From the NCBI GenBank assembly GCA_044426235.1, contig JAWXUS010000004.1, forward strand, positions 38,293-102,292: a DNA stretch of 64,000 nucleotides. The letters run 5' to 3'. Shown in pieces: positions 41,464 to 50,002 of this stretch. Within the stretch, counting starts at the first letter, position 1. The number at the start of each line of letters is the position of its first letter. The notes under the pieces were generated by a model. It ran no database searches. It saw nothing but the letters and a program-made list of their open reading frames with translations, and was not told where the DNA came from. This DNA comes from JAGHEK01 sp044426235 (GTDB lineage: Bacteria; Bacillota; Clostridia; Peptostreptococcales; Peptostreptococcaceae). A program made the translations under genes and the position numbers.

Positions 41464-43113
41464 TTGAATACGAACGAACTAAAAAAACAAACTTTAATAA
41501 ATCTAAGAGAGATTGCTAAAGATTTAGATATAAAATCTGTAACAAAATATAAGAAAGATGAACTTATAAATCTAATAACTGAAAAATCTAATAAATCTAA
41601 TATAAAAGATGAAAAAATCCAAGAGAAAACTTTAGAGAAAGAAAAAATTAAAACAAATAACAAATTAGAAAATAAACCAGAAATTAAACAACCATATAAA
41701 TCAAATCATCAAAAAAGTGAGTTTAAAAATACAAATAACTCAACTTATAATAAGCAGCCTTATCAAAAAAATGATAATAGAAATAATCAAAGACATGATA
41801 GTAGAAATACTTACCAAAAAACTGATAATAGAAGCACTTACCAAAAAACTGAAACTAGGAATGAAGGAACTTTCCAAACTAATAATAAACCACAACAAAA
41901 TAGAATTCAGAGTATAGAAAATAGTGATTTTAGAAATAATAAACCAAGCAATACTCAAAAAACTTTTGATGATACAAAAAGTATAGATACAACGAATAAT
42001 TCGAGCGGAGAATTAGCAGTTGGAGTGCTTGAATTATTACCTGATGGTTTTGGATTTTTAAGAGGTTCGAACTATTTATCTACAGATGAAGATGTTTATG
42101 TATCTCCATCTCAAATCAGAAGATTTAATATGAGAACCGGAGATAAAGTTGTTGGAATAACTAGAAATCCAAATGCAGGAGAAAAATTTAGAGCATTAGT
42201 TTATGTTAAGAAAATAAATGATGAAAATCCTGAAACTGCAATTGGGAGAAAGTTATTTGAAACTTTAACACCGATATATCCAGAAGAAAGATTAACTCTT
42301 GAAAGACAACAATCAAACATTGCTACAAGACTTGTTGATTTAATTTCTCCAATTGGAAAAGGACAAAGAGGCCTTATAGTAGCACCTCCAAAGGCTGGAA
42401 AAACTAGCTTACTAAAGAGTATAGCAAATAATATTAGTAAAAATCATCCTGACATAGAACTTATAGTTTTATTAATTGATGAAAGGCCAGAAGAAGTAAC
42501 CGATATGAGAGAATCAATAGATGGAGATGTAATATTCTCAACTTTTGATCAAGTTTCAAGTCATCACGTTAAAGTTGCAGAAATGGTTTTAAACCGTGCA
42601 CAAAGATTAGTTGAACACGGAAAAGATGTTGTGATTTTATTAGATAGTATAACTAGACTTGCTAGAGCATATAACTTAACGATTTCTCCAACTGGAAGAA
42701 CTTTATCTGGAGGATTAGATCCTGGAGCACTTCACGGACCTAAAAAATTCTTTGGTGCTGCAAGAAACATAAGACAAGGTGGTTCGTTAACTATACTTGC
42801 AACGGGTCTTGTTGAAACTGGTTCTAGAATGGACGATGTTATATTTGAAGAATTTAAGGGAACTGGAAATATGGAGCTTTGTCTTGATAGAAAACTTGCA
42901 GAAAAAAGAATTTATCCTGCAGTAGATATTTATAAGTCTGGAACTAGACGTGAGGATTTACTTTTAAATGATGAAGAAAAAACTGCTTTATGGAAATTAA
43001 GAAGAGATATGAGTAATAATTCAGTTGTAGAAGTTACTGATAAAGTGCTTGAACTACTTAAAAAGACTAAGGATAACAAAGAATTTATAGGGACTCTAAA
43101 AACTCTTTTTTAA
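41464..43113 (+). CDS. rho: Transcription termination factor Rho with Asn/Gln-rich insertion
   Basis: Rho is a hexameric RNA helicase that ends transcription. The 549-residue protein has a Rho_N/SAP-like start (1-40), a long Asn/Gln/Lys/Ser-rich low-complexity insertion (about 45-180), an RNA-binding cold-shock-like domain (about 183-255, LLPDGFGFLRGSNYLSTDED) and the ATPase core with Walker A PPKAGKTS and VLLIDERPEEV. The insertion has imperfect repeats of TYQKT(D/E). It starts at a TTG five bases after AGGAGG. In Clostridium botulinum a similar N/Q-rich Rho segment forms a prion, so this insertion is a candidate for similar behaviour. Confidence 0.95.
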   Translation: MNTNELKKQTLINLREIAKDLDIKSVTKYKKDELINLITEKSNKSNIKDEKIQEKTLEKEKIKTNNKLENKPEIKQPYKSNHQKSEFKNTNNSTYNKQPYQKNDNRNNQRHDSRNTYQKTDNRSTYQKTETRNEGTFQTNNKPQQNRIQSIENSDFRNNKPSNTQKTFDDTKSIDTTNNSSGELAVGVLELLPDGFGFLRGSNYLSTDEDVYVSPSQIRRFNMRTGDKVVGITRNPNAGEKFRALVYVKKINDENPETAIGRKLFETLTPIYPEERLTLERQQSNIATRLVDLISPIGKGQRGLIVAPPKAGKTSLLKSIANNISKNHPDIELIVLLIDERPEEVTDMRESIDGDVIFSTFDQVSSHHVKVAEMVLNRAQRLVEHGKDVVILLDSITRLARAYNLTISPTGRTLSGGLDPGALHGPKKFFGAARNIRQGGSLTILATGLVETGSRMDDVIFEEFKGTGNMELCLDRKLAEKRIYPAVDIYKSGTRREDLLLNDEEKTALWKLRRDMSNNSVVEVTDKVLELLKKTKDNKEFIGTLKTLF

Positions 43114-43129
43114 ACTAATATAAAAATGC

Positions 43130-43158
43130 TTGAATGCTTTAAAAACTTATGATATAAT
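43130..43158 (+). promoter_or_regulatory. Strong promoter of rpmE
   Basis: TTGAAT (43130-43135), 17 bp, TATAAT (43153-43158), with TG at 43150-43151 giving an extended -10. It serves the ribosomal protein gene at 43228. Confidence 0.75.
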
Positions 43159-43227
43159 GATTAAGTTGATAACGCTAAAATATAATTAATATAATAATCT
43201 TAAGATAAAGGAAGAGGTGAAATCGAT

Positions 43228-43431
43228 ATGCAAAAAGATATACAACCAAAATACGATGCTATAGAAGTACGTTGCGTATGTGGAAACACATTTAAAGCTG
43301 GTTCTGTTAAAGATGAGATCAAAATAGAAATATGTTCAGAATGTCATCCTTTCTATACTGGAAAGCAAAAGAACATAGAAGCTGGTGGAAGAATAGACAA
43401 GTTCAAGAAGAGATTCAACATTAACAAGTAA
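43228..43431 (+). CDS. rpmE: Ribosomal protein bL31
   Basis: The 67-residue protein is a full bL31 of the zinc-binding type, with Cys residues in VRCVCGN (16 and 18) and ICSECHPF (36 and 39). It lies in the large ribosomal subunit at the inter-subunit bridge. GAAGAGGTGA precedes the ATG. It has its own strong promoter and a terminator, a common arrangement next to rho. The zinc form would be used when zinc is plentiful. Confidence 0.97.
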   Translation: MQKDIQPKYDAIEVRCVCGNTFKAGSVKDEIKIEICSECHPFYTGKQKNIEAGGRIDKFKKRFNINK

Positions 43432-43442
43432 TCTTTCACTAC

Positions 43443-43474
43443 GAGGAGTTGCATTGACAACTCCTATTTTTTTA
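43443..43474 (+). terminator. Intrinsic terminator of rpmE
   Basis: AGGAGTTG pairs with CAACTCCT across a six-base loop, followed by A and T7. Confidence 0.9.
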
Positions 43475-43484
43475 TGAAAAACTC

Positions 43485-43514
43485 CAAGTCCTTTCGTTTT
43501 AGAGGACTTTTTTT
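43485..43514 (+). terminator. Second terminator between rpmE and tdk
   Basis: AAGTCCT pairs with AGGACTT over a ten-base loop and ends in T7. It lies in tandem with the previous terminator, 44 bp before tdk. Confidence 0.75.
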
Positions 43515-43557
43515 ATTAAAAAATAACACAATTTTATATTTTGACAGGAGAAAATTT

Positions 43558-44133
43558 ATGTATAGACCAGTTAATCACGGATATATAGAGGTTGTTGTAG
43601 GACCTATGTATAGTGGGAAAAGTGAAGAATTAATAAGAAGAATTAAAAGAGCAGAAATTGCAAAGCAAAAAATTCTTGTATTTAAGCCAACAATAGATGA
43701 TAGATACAGTAAAAATGATGTTGTATCACATAGTGGTCAAAGTACTACTGGGATTGTAATTGATGATTCTAAAAAAATATATGATTATATAAATGATGAA
43801 GTACAGGTTGTTGGAATTGATGAAGTACAATTTTTTGATGAAAAAATAGTTGATATTTGCATTGATTTAGCAGATAAAGGGATAAGAGTTATCTGTGCAG
43901 GACTTGATATGGATTTTAGAGGGGAACCTTTTGGGCCTACACCAAAACTTTTAACTGTTGCAGAATTTGTTGATAAAATTCAAGCAATTTGCTCAACTTG
44001 TGGGCAACCTGCAACTAGAACTCAAAGGCTTATAGATAGCGAACCTGCAAAATATGATGATCCAATAATTCAAGTTGGAGCAATTGAGAGTTATGAGGCA
44101 AGATGTAGAAAATGTCATAAAATAGAAAAATAA
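43558..44133 (+). CDS. tdk: Thymidine kinase (type II)
   Basis: Tdk phosphorylates thymidine in nucleotide salvage. The 191-residue protein has the P-loop GPMYSGKSEEL, the GIDEVQFFD and CAGLDMDFRGEPFGP motifs and a structural zinc site formed by CSTCGQP and CRKCHK. I start it at ATG 43558 (MYRPVNHGYIEVVVG) because AGGAG lies just upstream and the earlier in-frame ATG at 43474 falls in the terminators. Length is typical of bacterial type II enzymes. Confidence 0.95.
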   Translation: MYRPVNHGYIEVVVGPMYSGKSEELIRRIKRAEIAKQKILVFKPTIDDRYSKNDVVSHSGQSTTGIVIDDSKKIYDYINDEVQVVGIDEVQFFDEKIVDICIDLADKGIRVICAGLDMDFRGEPFGPTPKLLTVAEFVDKIQAICSTCGQPATRTQRLIDSEPAKYDDPIIQVGAIESYEARCRKCHKIEK

Positions 44134-44137
44134 AAAG

Positions 44138-44166
44138 TTGAAATAAATCGTATTATGATTTATACT
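44138..44166 (+). promoter_or_regulatory. Promoter of the cobalamin riboswitch operon
   Basis: TTGAAA (44138-44143) and TATACT (44161-44166) are 17 bp apart, directly before the riboswitch. Confidence 0.65.
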
Positions 44167-44184
44167 TATTAGATAAAATAAAAT

Positions 44185-44332
44185 ATATAAGAGGAAGTTT
44201 GGTGAGATTCCAACACAGTCCCGCTACAGTAATGAGCTTTTAAGCTATAAGTCTGGTCGTCTTTTTATTAGCGTATTTTTCGGTGCAAAAAATATGTATA
44301 AAGTCGGGGCTATGCCACGGCTTTTTTTATTT
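44185..44332 (+). promoter_or_regulatory. Cobalamin (B12) riboswitch with terminator
   Basis: The aptamer core is recognisable as GGTGAGATTCC (44211-44221 region) followed by ACAGTCCCGCTACAGTAA, the most conserved cobalamin riboswitch strings. AAGTCTGGTCGTC follows where the B12 box belongs, in a divergent form. A rho-independent terminator at 44299-44331 comes next (stem AAAGTCGGGGC with GCCACGGCTTT, one mismatch, then T7). High cobalamin should therefore switch off the three genes downstream by transcription termination. It is a normal arrangement for uptake and adenosylation genes. Confidence 0.88.
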
Positions 44333-44355
44333 TAAATAATGATTAAGGAGGAAAT

Positions 44356-44850
44356 ATGAAATTTATAGCATATCCATTTTTGAATGAAGAAAATGATAAT
44401 TTGGTAGATCACGAAATTCTAACTGATTACTTAGCGTCATCTCTTGGTAGCTTAGTTTATGCAGAAAATCCACTTCATAAAGAAACTAAAATGATTTGTG
44501 AAAAAGTACTTCATTTGAATGGATCATTAAGAGGAAAATGTGCAATTAACGATGATGATATAGCCAAGTTATCTAGTATTTATGATGAATTGGAAAAACG
44601 TAATTTGGATAATTTAAAAATGTTTACATTACCAGTAGGACATAAACTTGCTTGTGAGTATCATAAAGTACGTGGTTTATCTAAGATTTCGTGTAGGAAT
44701 TTATACAAATTAAAAAATAATGGTATAGAAATTGATGATAATATTTTCAAGTTTCTAAATTTACTAACAAATCTACTTTATTTATTTTCATTAGAAATAA
44801 ACAGAGTTAATGGTGTTTTTGAAACTGAATTTATATCAAAATCTTATTAG
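44356..44850 (+). CDS. Divergent cobalamin adenosyltransferase-like protein
   Basis: The 164-residue protein has a helical C-terminal half (FTLPVGHKLACEYHKVRG at 90-107 and FKFLNLLTNLLYLFSLEI at 131-148) that lines up by eye with the PduO-type cob(I)alamin adenosyltransferase helices. The usual arginine-rich motif around them is altered (RGLSKISCRNLYKLK instead of RxxxRRxER). The N-terminal half, with LVYAENPLHKETK, is less familiar. Riboswitch control and the following uptake-type genes support a cobalamin role. It could be a catalytic or a degenerate, regulatory version. GGAGG precedes the ATG. Confidence 0.55.
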   Translation: MKFIAYPFLNEENDNLVDHEILTDYLASSLGSLVYAENPLHKETKMICEKVLHLNGSLRGKCAINDDDIAKLSSIYDELEKRNLDNLKMFTLPVGHKLACEYHKVRGLSKISCRNLYKLKNNGIEIDDNIFKFLNLLTNLLYLFSLEINRVNGVFETEFISKSY

Positions 44851-44859
44851 GAGAATAAA

Positions 44860-45309
44860 ATGGAAAATAAAAATAATAAAATTAAAATAGCTTTAGCTAT
44901 TGTGATTATTGCAGTAGTTGCATTCTTTGGGATAGATAAGTTTGTAAATGGAAGTAAGGTTGAGGGTGCTAAAGTAGTTTACGTTAACGTAATTGATGAA
45001 TCAACTGATGAAATTATATTAGAAAATGAAAAGTTTGAAACAGAAACTACTACTCTTGAGGCATTTTTAGAGGAAAATAAAGAAGAATTAAATGTAGAAC
45101 TTGATAGTAGTCAATACGGGGCATTTTTAGTTGGAATAAATGGAATAAAAACTGAAGAAATGTCTACTGGTCCTTGGTGGATGTATGGGTTTATTAGTGA
45201 AGATCAAGGGATTGATTATCAAGTTGGTCAAGCGCCGGGAATTTCAGAAGTTAATTTAGGTAAGGAAAATACTGTAACGTTTAAATTTACAACTAATACA
45301 GGTCACTAA
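44860..45309 (+). CDS. DUF4430-domain surface protein (probable cobalamin binding)
   Basis: The 149-residue protein has one N-terminal membrane helix (about 9-26, IALAIVIIAVVAFFGIDKFV) and an extracellular DUF4430 domain, related to the C-terminal domain of transcobalamin. Typical features are TTLEAFLEENKEELNVELD and a TGPWWMYGFISEDQG stretch, where aromatic residues could contact the corrin or its lower ligand. It lies between the adenosyltransferase-like gene and an S-component gene, all behind a B12 riboswitch, so a substrate-binding role in B12 uptake is likely. A ribosome binding site AGGAG precedes it. Confidence 0.75.
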   Translation: MENKNNKIKIALAIVIIAVVAFFGIDKFVNGSKVEGAKVVYVNVIDESTDEIILENEKFETETTTLEAFLEENKEELNVELDSSQYGAFLVGINGIKTEEMSTGPWWMYGFISEDQGIDYQVGQAPGISEVNLGKENTVTFKFTTNTGH

Positions 45310-45310
45310 A

Positions 45311-45811
45311 ATGAAAGCATTAGAAATAACTAGAACTGCGGTTTTAGCAACTCTAATTTATATGATGTATATGATTGGTTCAAGTTTTTTATATTTTGAA
45401 CTAGTAAATTTTATGGTTATGTTGTATGGAACAACTTTAAAAAAACGTGAGGCTGTATATTCTGTTTTACTTTTTTGTATGATAGTAGTTTTAACTAAAG
45501 GATTTGGACTTTGGGCTATGATGTATTTTGTAGTTTTCATATCTTATGTTTTAATATATAACTTTGTTAGTACAAAAACTGATAATACAGATGTATACTT
45601 AGTAGTTTCTGCGATTTTATCATTCTTATGTGGTAGTTTACTTCAAATACCATATTTAATAACTGGTGGACTTACTGGAAAAGCACTACTTACATATTTA
45701 TTACTTGGATTTAAAGTTTCAATTGGAAGTTTGATTTGTACAGTCGTTGCAGTTATTTGCTTATATGATAGACTTAGTAAGTTACTTAAAAAATTAATAA
45801 ATAATAATTAA
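45311..45811 (+). CDS. ECF transporter S component, probable cobalamin specificity
   Basis: The 166-residue membrane protein has about five hydrophobic segments, basic ends and the compact size of ECF-type S components. Substrate specificity is inferred only from the riboswitch and the DUF4430 partner; no ATPase or T component is in the operon, so it would use shared ECF modules elsewhere. It starts one base after the stop of the DUF4430 gene. A terminator follows immediately, ending the operon. Confidence 0.72.
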   Translation: MKALEITRTAVLATLIYMMYMIGSSFLYFELVNFMVMLYGTTLKKREAVYSVLLFCMIVVLTKGFGLWAMMYFVVFISYVLIYNFVSTKTDNTDVYLVVSAILSFLCGSLLQIPYLITGGLTGKALLTYLLLGFKVSIGSLICTVVAVICLYDRLSKLLKKLINNN

Positions 45812-45841
45812 AAGTATTAGATTATTCTAGTACTTTTTTTG
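45811..45841 (+). terminator. Intrinsic terminator of the cobalamin operon
   Basis: AAGTATTAGA pairs with TCTAGTACTT (one G-U) across TTAT; T7 follows. Confidence 0.88.
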
Positions 45842-45891
45842 TTGTTTAACATATAATAGAAGTTAATAAATTTTAATTAATAGGAGAATGT

Positions 45892-46755
45892 ATGGAAAAA
45901 TTAGGAGGTCAAGCGCTTTTTAATGGAGTAACAGTTCAGTCAAAAACTAAAAAAGCAACTGCTACAAGGCTTAGGAGTAAAAGGATAAACGTTAGAAAAA
46001 GTAATATAAATAATTGGATTTTGGATAAAAATCTTGATAATATAGTTTTTTTAAGAGGGATACTGATTATGTTTGATAATCTATATTTTTCATTTAATAA
46101 AATGAATTTCAAAGAAATATTTGAAGGAACGACTTTTGATAAGATCATAAAGAAAGTATTTAAATCAAAAGAATCAATAAAAAAAGTATATTTTTTAACT
46201 GTTTTAAGTATATTAAGTTTAATTTTTATATTAATACCATTAATATTTAGTGGATTTATTTTTAATTTTATTAAAAATAGTTTTTTGTGTGCATTATTTG
46301 AATTTATATTTAGATTTTCTATAATTTTATTTTATATAAATTCAATTTCTAAGGAAAACAATAATAAAGAACTTTTTATGTACCACGGAGCAGAGCATAA
46401 AGCAATTAATTGCTATGAAAATAACCTAGAAATAAACTTAGAAAATATCAGAAAATCGAGTAGATTTCATAAAAGATGTGGAACTAATTTTTTATCGATA
46501 AGTATGATTATATCAATTATAATATTTACATTTATTGGATTTGAAAAAATGTTTTTAGAGTATATTTTAAGATGTTTTAGTAGTATTTTTATAGTATCTA
46601 TTTGTTATGAGATAATAGAATTTATTGGAGATAATGATAATTTTCTTATAAATATATTATGCAGTACTGGATTTTTAGTTCAAAAATTTACAACTAAAGA
46701 ACCTAATGATGAACATATAGAGGTTGCAATAGAGGCAATAAACGAAATAGTATAA
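45892..46755 (+). CDS. DUF1385 (YqhQ-like) membrane protein
   Basis: The 287-residue protein belongs to the DUF1385 family. Core motifs are the N-terminal GGQALFNGV, MYHGAEHKAINCYE (about 163-176), HKRCGTNF and FTTKEPNDEHIEVAIEA at the end. There are about four membrane helices in the middle. The N-terminal motif departs from the usual GGQAVIEGVMMR form, lacking the Glu. The biochemical role of YqhQ is unknown; it is usually near prmC and prfA, as here. AGGAG precedes the ATG. Confidence 0.87.
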   Translation: MEKLGGQALFNGVTVQSKTKKATATRLRSKRINVRKSNINNWILDKNLDNIVFLRGILIMFDNLYFSFNKMNFKEIFEGTTFDKIIKKVFKSKESIKKVYFLTVLSILSLIFILIPLIFSGFIFNFIKNSFLCALFEFIFRFSIILFYINSISKENNNKELFMYHGAEHKAINCYENNLEINLENIRKSSRFHKRCGTNFLSISMIISIIIFTFIGFEKMFLEYILRCFSSIFIVSICYEIIEFIGDNDNFLINILCSTGFLVQKFTTKEPNDEHIEVAIEAINEIV

Positions 46756-46831
46756 AGAATATACAATTAGTCCGTATTATGTTATTATGTTTTACGTAGA
46801 AAGACTAAATTAATTATAAGTTGAGGATTTT

Positions 46832-47680
46832 ATGAAAATAAAAGATATAATAATGAAGTATGAAAATAAATTAAAAAAAATAAGTGATACACCAAGGCTT
46901 GATATAGAACTTATTTTACAAAAGGTTTTATTCGTTGATAAATTATATATTATGCTTAATTTAGAAAAAGAGATAACAGATTTAGAACTTGAAAATTTTA
47001 TAGATTTAATAAATCAAAGATTAGATAATAGGCCAGTTGCTTATATAACTGAACATAGAGAATTTATGGGGCTTGATTTTTTCGTTAAAGAAGGGGTACT
47101 AATTCCAAGATGTGATACTGAAACTTTAGTTGAAGAAATTATAAAAATTTATGAGAATAATCACAAAAAAGAAATAAAAATATTAGATATAGGAACAGGT
47201 TCAGGGGCTATAAGTGTTAGTTTAGCTAAATACTTAAAAAATTCTAAAGTAACTTCTTTTGATATAGAAGAAACACCACTTGAGGTTGGAAAATTAAATG
47301 CAAAGACTAATAATGTTGATGTTGAATTTTTAAAGTCTGATTTATTTGAAGTAATAAAGGATAGTGGTAGAAAATTCGATATTATAGTATCAAATCCACC
47401 ATATATTCCATATGCAGATATGGACTCACTTCATTGCCAAGTAAAAGACTACGAACCACATTCTGCGCTTTTTGCAAATAATAATGGTTTATTTTTCTAT
47501 GAAGAGATAACTAAACAAAGCGGAGATTATTTAAATGAAGGCGGGATATTAGCATACGAGGTTGGTTATAATCAAAGTGAGTGTGTGGTTAGTATTATGG
47601 AAAAATATAATTTTAATAAAATATATAAAATAAAAGATATTCAAGGTATTGATAGAGTTGTTATAGGTTATAAACTATGA
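46832..47680 (+). CDS. prmC: Release factor glutamine methyltransferase PrmC
   Basis: PrmC methylates the glutamine of the GGQ motif in release factors, including the neighbouring prfA product. The 282-residue protein has a helical N-terminal substrate domain (1-75), the SAM site ILDIGTGSGAISVSLAK and the catalytic NPPY motif in IVSNPPYIPY. Length is standard. prfA follows 39 bp later, the classical prmC-prfA pair in Firmicutes (usually prfA first in many, but adjacent here). Confidence 0.95.
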   Translation: MKIKDIIMKYENKLKKISDTPRLDIELILQKVLFVDKLYIMLNLEKEITDLELENFIDLINQRLDNRPVAYITEHREFMGLDFFVKEGVLIPRCDTETLVEEIIKIYENNHKKEIKILDIGTGSGAISVSLAKYLKNSKVTSFDIEETPLEVGKLNAKTNNVDVEFLKSDLFEVIKDSGRKFDIIVSNPPYIPYADMDSLHCQVKDYEPHSALFANNNGLFFYEEITKQSGDYLNEGGILAYEVGYNQSECVVSIMEKYNFNKIYKIKDIQGIDRVVIGYKL

Positions 47681-47719
47681 TATAATTGAAGAATTGATAC
47701 TTAATAAAGAGGTGAAAAT

Positions 47720-48787
47720 ATGCTTAAAAAATTAGAAGTACTAGAAGATAAGTACAAAGAATTAACAGAAAAAATAAGTGATCCTGAAATAATAAATGAC
47801 CAAAAAACTTGGCAAAAGTTTATGAAAGAACATTCGGATTTAGAGCCAATAGTTATGAAGTATAGAGAATATACTAACGTTTTAGATAGCATAAAAGAAT
47901 CAAAAGAAATTCTTCAAGAAGAGAGTGATGAAGAATTAAGAGAACTTGCTAAAATGGAACTTTCTGAAATGGAAGATCAAGTTGAGCCAATAGAAGCAGA
48001 ACTTAAAATATTACTTTTACCAAAAGATCCTAACGATGATAAAAACGTTATAGTTGAGGTTAGAGGTGGAGCAGGTGGAGATGAAGCTGCTTTATTTGCT
48101 GGGAATCTATTTAGAATGTATTCAAGATATGCAGAAAGAAGAAGATGGAAGATAGAACTTTTAAGTGCTAGTGATACTGGTGTTGGAGGATATAAAGAGG
48201 TATCTTTCTTAATAAAAGGTAAAGGTGCTTACTCAAGATTAAAGTATGAATCTGGAGTTCATAGAGTACAAAGAATACCAGCTACTGAGTCTGGAGGAAG
48301 AATACATACTTCAACTGCAACAGTTGCAGTTTTACCAGAGGTTGACGTTGTTGAAGTTAATATAAACCAAAATGATTTAAGAATAGACGTTTTCCGTTCA
48401 TCTGGAAATGGTGGACAAAGTGTTAATACAACGGATTCAGCGGTTAGAATAACACATCTTCCAACAGGAGAAGTTGTTTCTTGTCAAGATGGAAAAAGTC
48501 AGCTTAAAAATAAAGAACAAGCGCTTAAAATATTAGTTGCAAGACTTAATGATAAAGCAATAGAACAACAAAATAAAGAAATAGCATCTGAAAGAAAGAG
48601 TCAAGTTGGAACTGGAGATCGTTCTGAGAGAATTAGAACATATAACTTCCCACAAGGTAGAGTAAGTGATCATAGAATAAACTTAACTCTATATAAATTA
48701 GATACATTCCTTGATGGAGATATAGATGAAATGATTGATGGACTTATAACAGTTGATCAAACAGAAAAAATGACATCAATAAGTTAA
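47720..48787 (+). CDS. prfA: Peptide chain release factor 1
   Basis: RF1 reads UAA and UAG and triggers peptide release. The 355-residue protein has the codon-reading region (about 180-200), the GGQ loop in SSGNGGQSVNTTDSAVR and the preceding VRGGAGGDEAALFA. The glutamine of GGQ is the target of PrmC. AAGAGGTGA precedes the ATG. A terminator follows with its stop codon in the stem. Confidence 0.97.
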   Translation: MLKKLEVLEDKYKELTEKISDPEIINDQKTWQKFMKEHSDLEPIVMKYREYTNVLDSIKESKEILQEESDEELRELAKMELSEMEDQVEPIEAELKILLLPKDPNDDKNVIVEVRGGAGGDEAALFAGNLFRMYSRYAERRRWKIELLSASDTGVGGYKEVSFLIKGKGAYSRLKYESGVHRVQRIPATESGGRIHTSTATVAVLPEVDVVEVNINQNDLRIDVFRSSGNGGQSVNTTDSAVRITHLPTGEVVSCQDGKSQLKNKEQALKILVARLNDKAIEQQNKEIASERKSQVGTGDRSERIRTYNFPQGRVSDHRINLTLYKLDTFLDGDIDEMIDGLITVDQTEKMTSIS

Positions 48788-48810
48788 TCCCTATTTTTAG
48801 GGATTTTTTT
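48784..48810 (+). terminator. Intrinsic terminator of prfA
   Basis: AATCCCTA pairs with TAGGGATT over a TTTT loop, then T run. The stem includes the stop codon. Confidence 0.88.
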
Positions 48811-48850
48811 ATAATGTTTTTGAAATTAACATAAGAAAATAGGTGATAAA

Positions 48851-49888
48851 ATGAAGACTATAATAGATAATATAGATGAAAAAAACATAGATGAAAATAT
48901 TTTAATTAAGTATGCAAATTTAATAAAAAATGGAGAAACAGTTATTTTGCCAACTGAAACAGTTTATGGACTTGGGGCTAATGCACTTGATGAAAATGCA
49001 GTAGCAAAAATTTATGAGGCAAAAGGAAGACCAAGTGACAATCCATTGATAGTTCATATTGATAGTATAGAAAAAGTTAATGAATTAGCCCAAAATATAA
49101 ATTATAAGGCTAAAAAAGTTATGAATAAATTTTGGCCAGGACCAATAACTATAATTCTTGATAAAAAAGAAATAGTACCAAATAAGACTAGTGGTGGATT
49201 AAAAACTGTTGCGCTTAGAATGCCAAATAATAATATATTTCTTAAATTAATAAGTCTTAGTGAAACTCCGATTGCTGCACCTTCTGCAAATATATCTGGT
49301 AAACCATCTCCAACAAAGTCAAAACACGTTGTTGAACAAATGAATAATAGAGTTAGTGGAATAATTTGTGGAAATGATTGCGATTTTGGAATTGAGTCTA
49401 CGATAGTTGATTTTACAGAAGAAACTCCAGTTATTCTAAGGCCTGGAAGTATTACAAAAGAAGAATTAGAAAGTGAAATTGGTGAAGTTTTAATAGATAA
49501 ATCATTACTAAAAAAAGAAGATAATATAAATGCCAAAGCACCAGGAATGAAATACAAACATTATTCACCTAATGCAGAAGTTTTTATTGTAGATGGAAAT
49601 AATATTTTTGAAAATGTTAATAATTTAATAAGGGAAAATAAATCTAAAAACTTAGTTACAGGAGTTATATGCATTGACGAAAATCAGGATAAATATGATT
49701 GTGAGGTAATTAATCTTGGTAGTGATTTAGATGAAGTTGGTAAGAATTTATTTGCATCATTAATTGATATGGATAATAAAAATATAGATATTATATATTC
49801 TGAATATTTTGGGAATAATGGAGTTGGTATGGCAGTTATGAATAGGCTATTAAAGTCTGCAGGGTATAAAGTTATAAAATTTGACTAA
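48851..49888 (+). CDS. tsaC: Threonylcarbamoyl-AMP synthase (Sua5 type)
   Basis: The enzyme makes threonylcarbamoyl-AMP from threonine, bicarbonate and ATP, the first step of the t6A37 modification of tRNA. The 345 residues include the YrdC fold (about 15-200: LPTETVYGLGANALD, KGRPSDNPL, SANISGKPSPT, LRPGSITKEEL) and an additional C-terminal Sua5 domain (about 230-345) joined by the linker KAPGMKYKHYSP. The two-domain form is usual in Firmicutes (YwlC). AGGTGA precedes the ATG. Confidence 0.94.
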   Translation: MKTIIDNIDEKNIDENILIKYANLIKNGETVILPTETVYGLGANALDENAVAKIYEAKGRPSDNPLIVHIDSIEKVNELAQNINYKAKKVMNKFWPGPITIILDKKEIVPNKTSGGLKTVALRMPNNNIFLKLISLSETPIAAPSANISGKPSPTKSKHVVEQMNNRVSGIICGNDCDFGIESTIVDFTEETPVILRPGSITKEELESEIGEVLIDKSLLKKEDNINAKAPGMKYKHYSPNAEVFIVDGNNIFENVNNLIRENKSKNLVTGVICIDENQDKYDCEVINLGSDLDEVGKNLFASLIDMDNKNIDIIYSEYFGNNGVGMAVMNRLLKSAGYKVIKFD

Positions 49889-49902
49889 TTTATTTTTAAA
49901 AT

Positions 49903-49931
49903 ATGTCAAAAAATACTTTTATAACTATAAT
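49903..49931 (+). promoter_or_regulatory. Candidate promoter of rpiB-upp
   Basis: ATGTCA (49903-49908) and TATAAT (49926-49931) are 17 bp apart in the 114-bp gap before rpiB. Confidence 0.45.
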
Positions 49932-50002
49932 AAATAATGTATTATTATTAGAAAGAATATCTAAATAAATTCTTTATACTATTATTATAATGGAGGCTTG
50001 TG

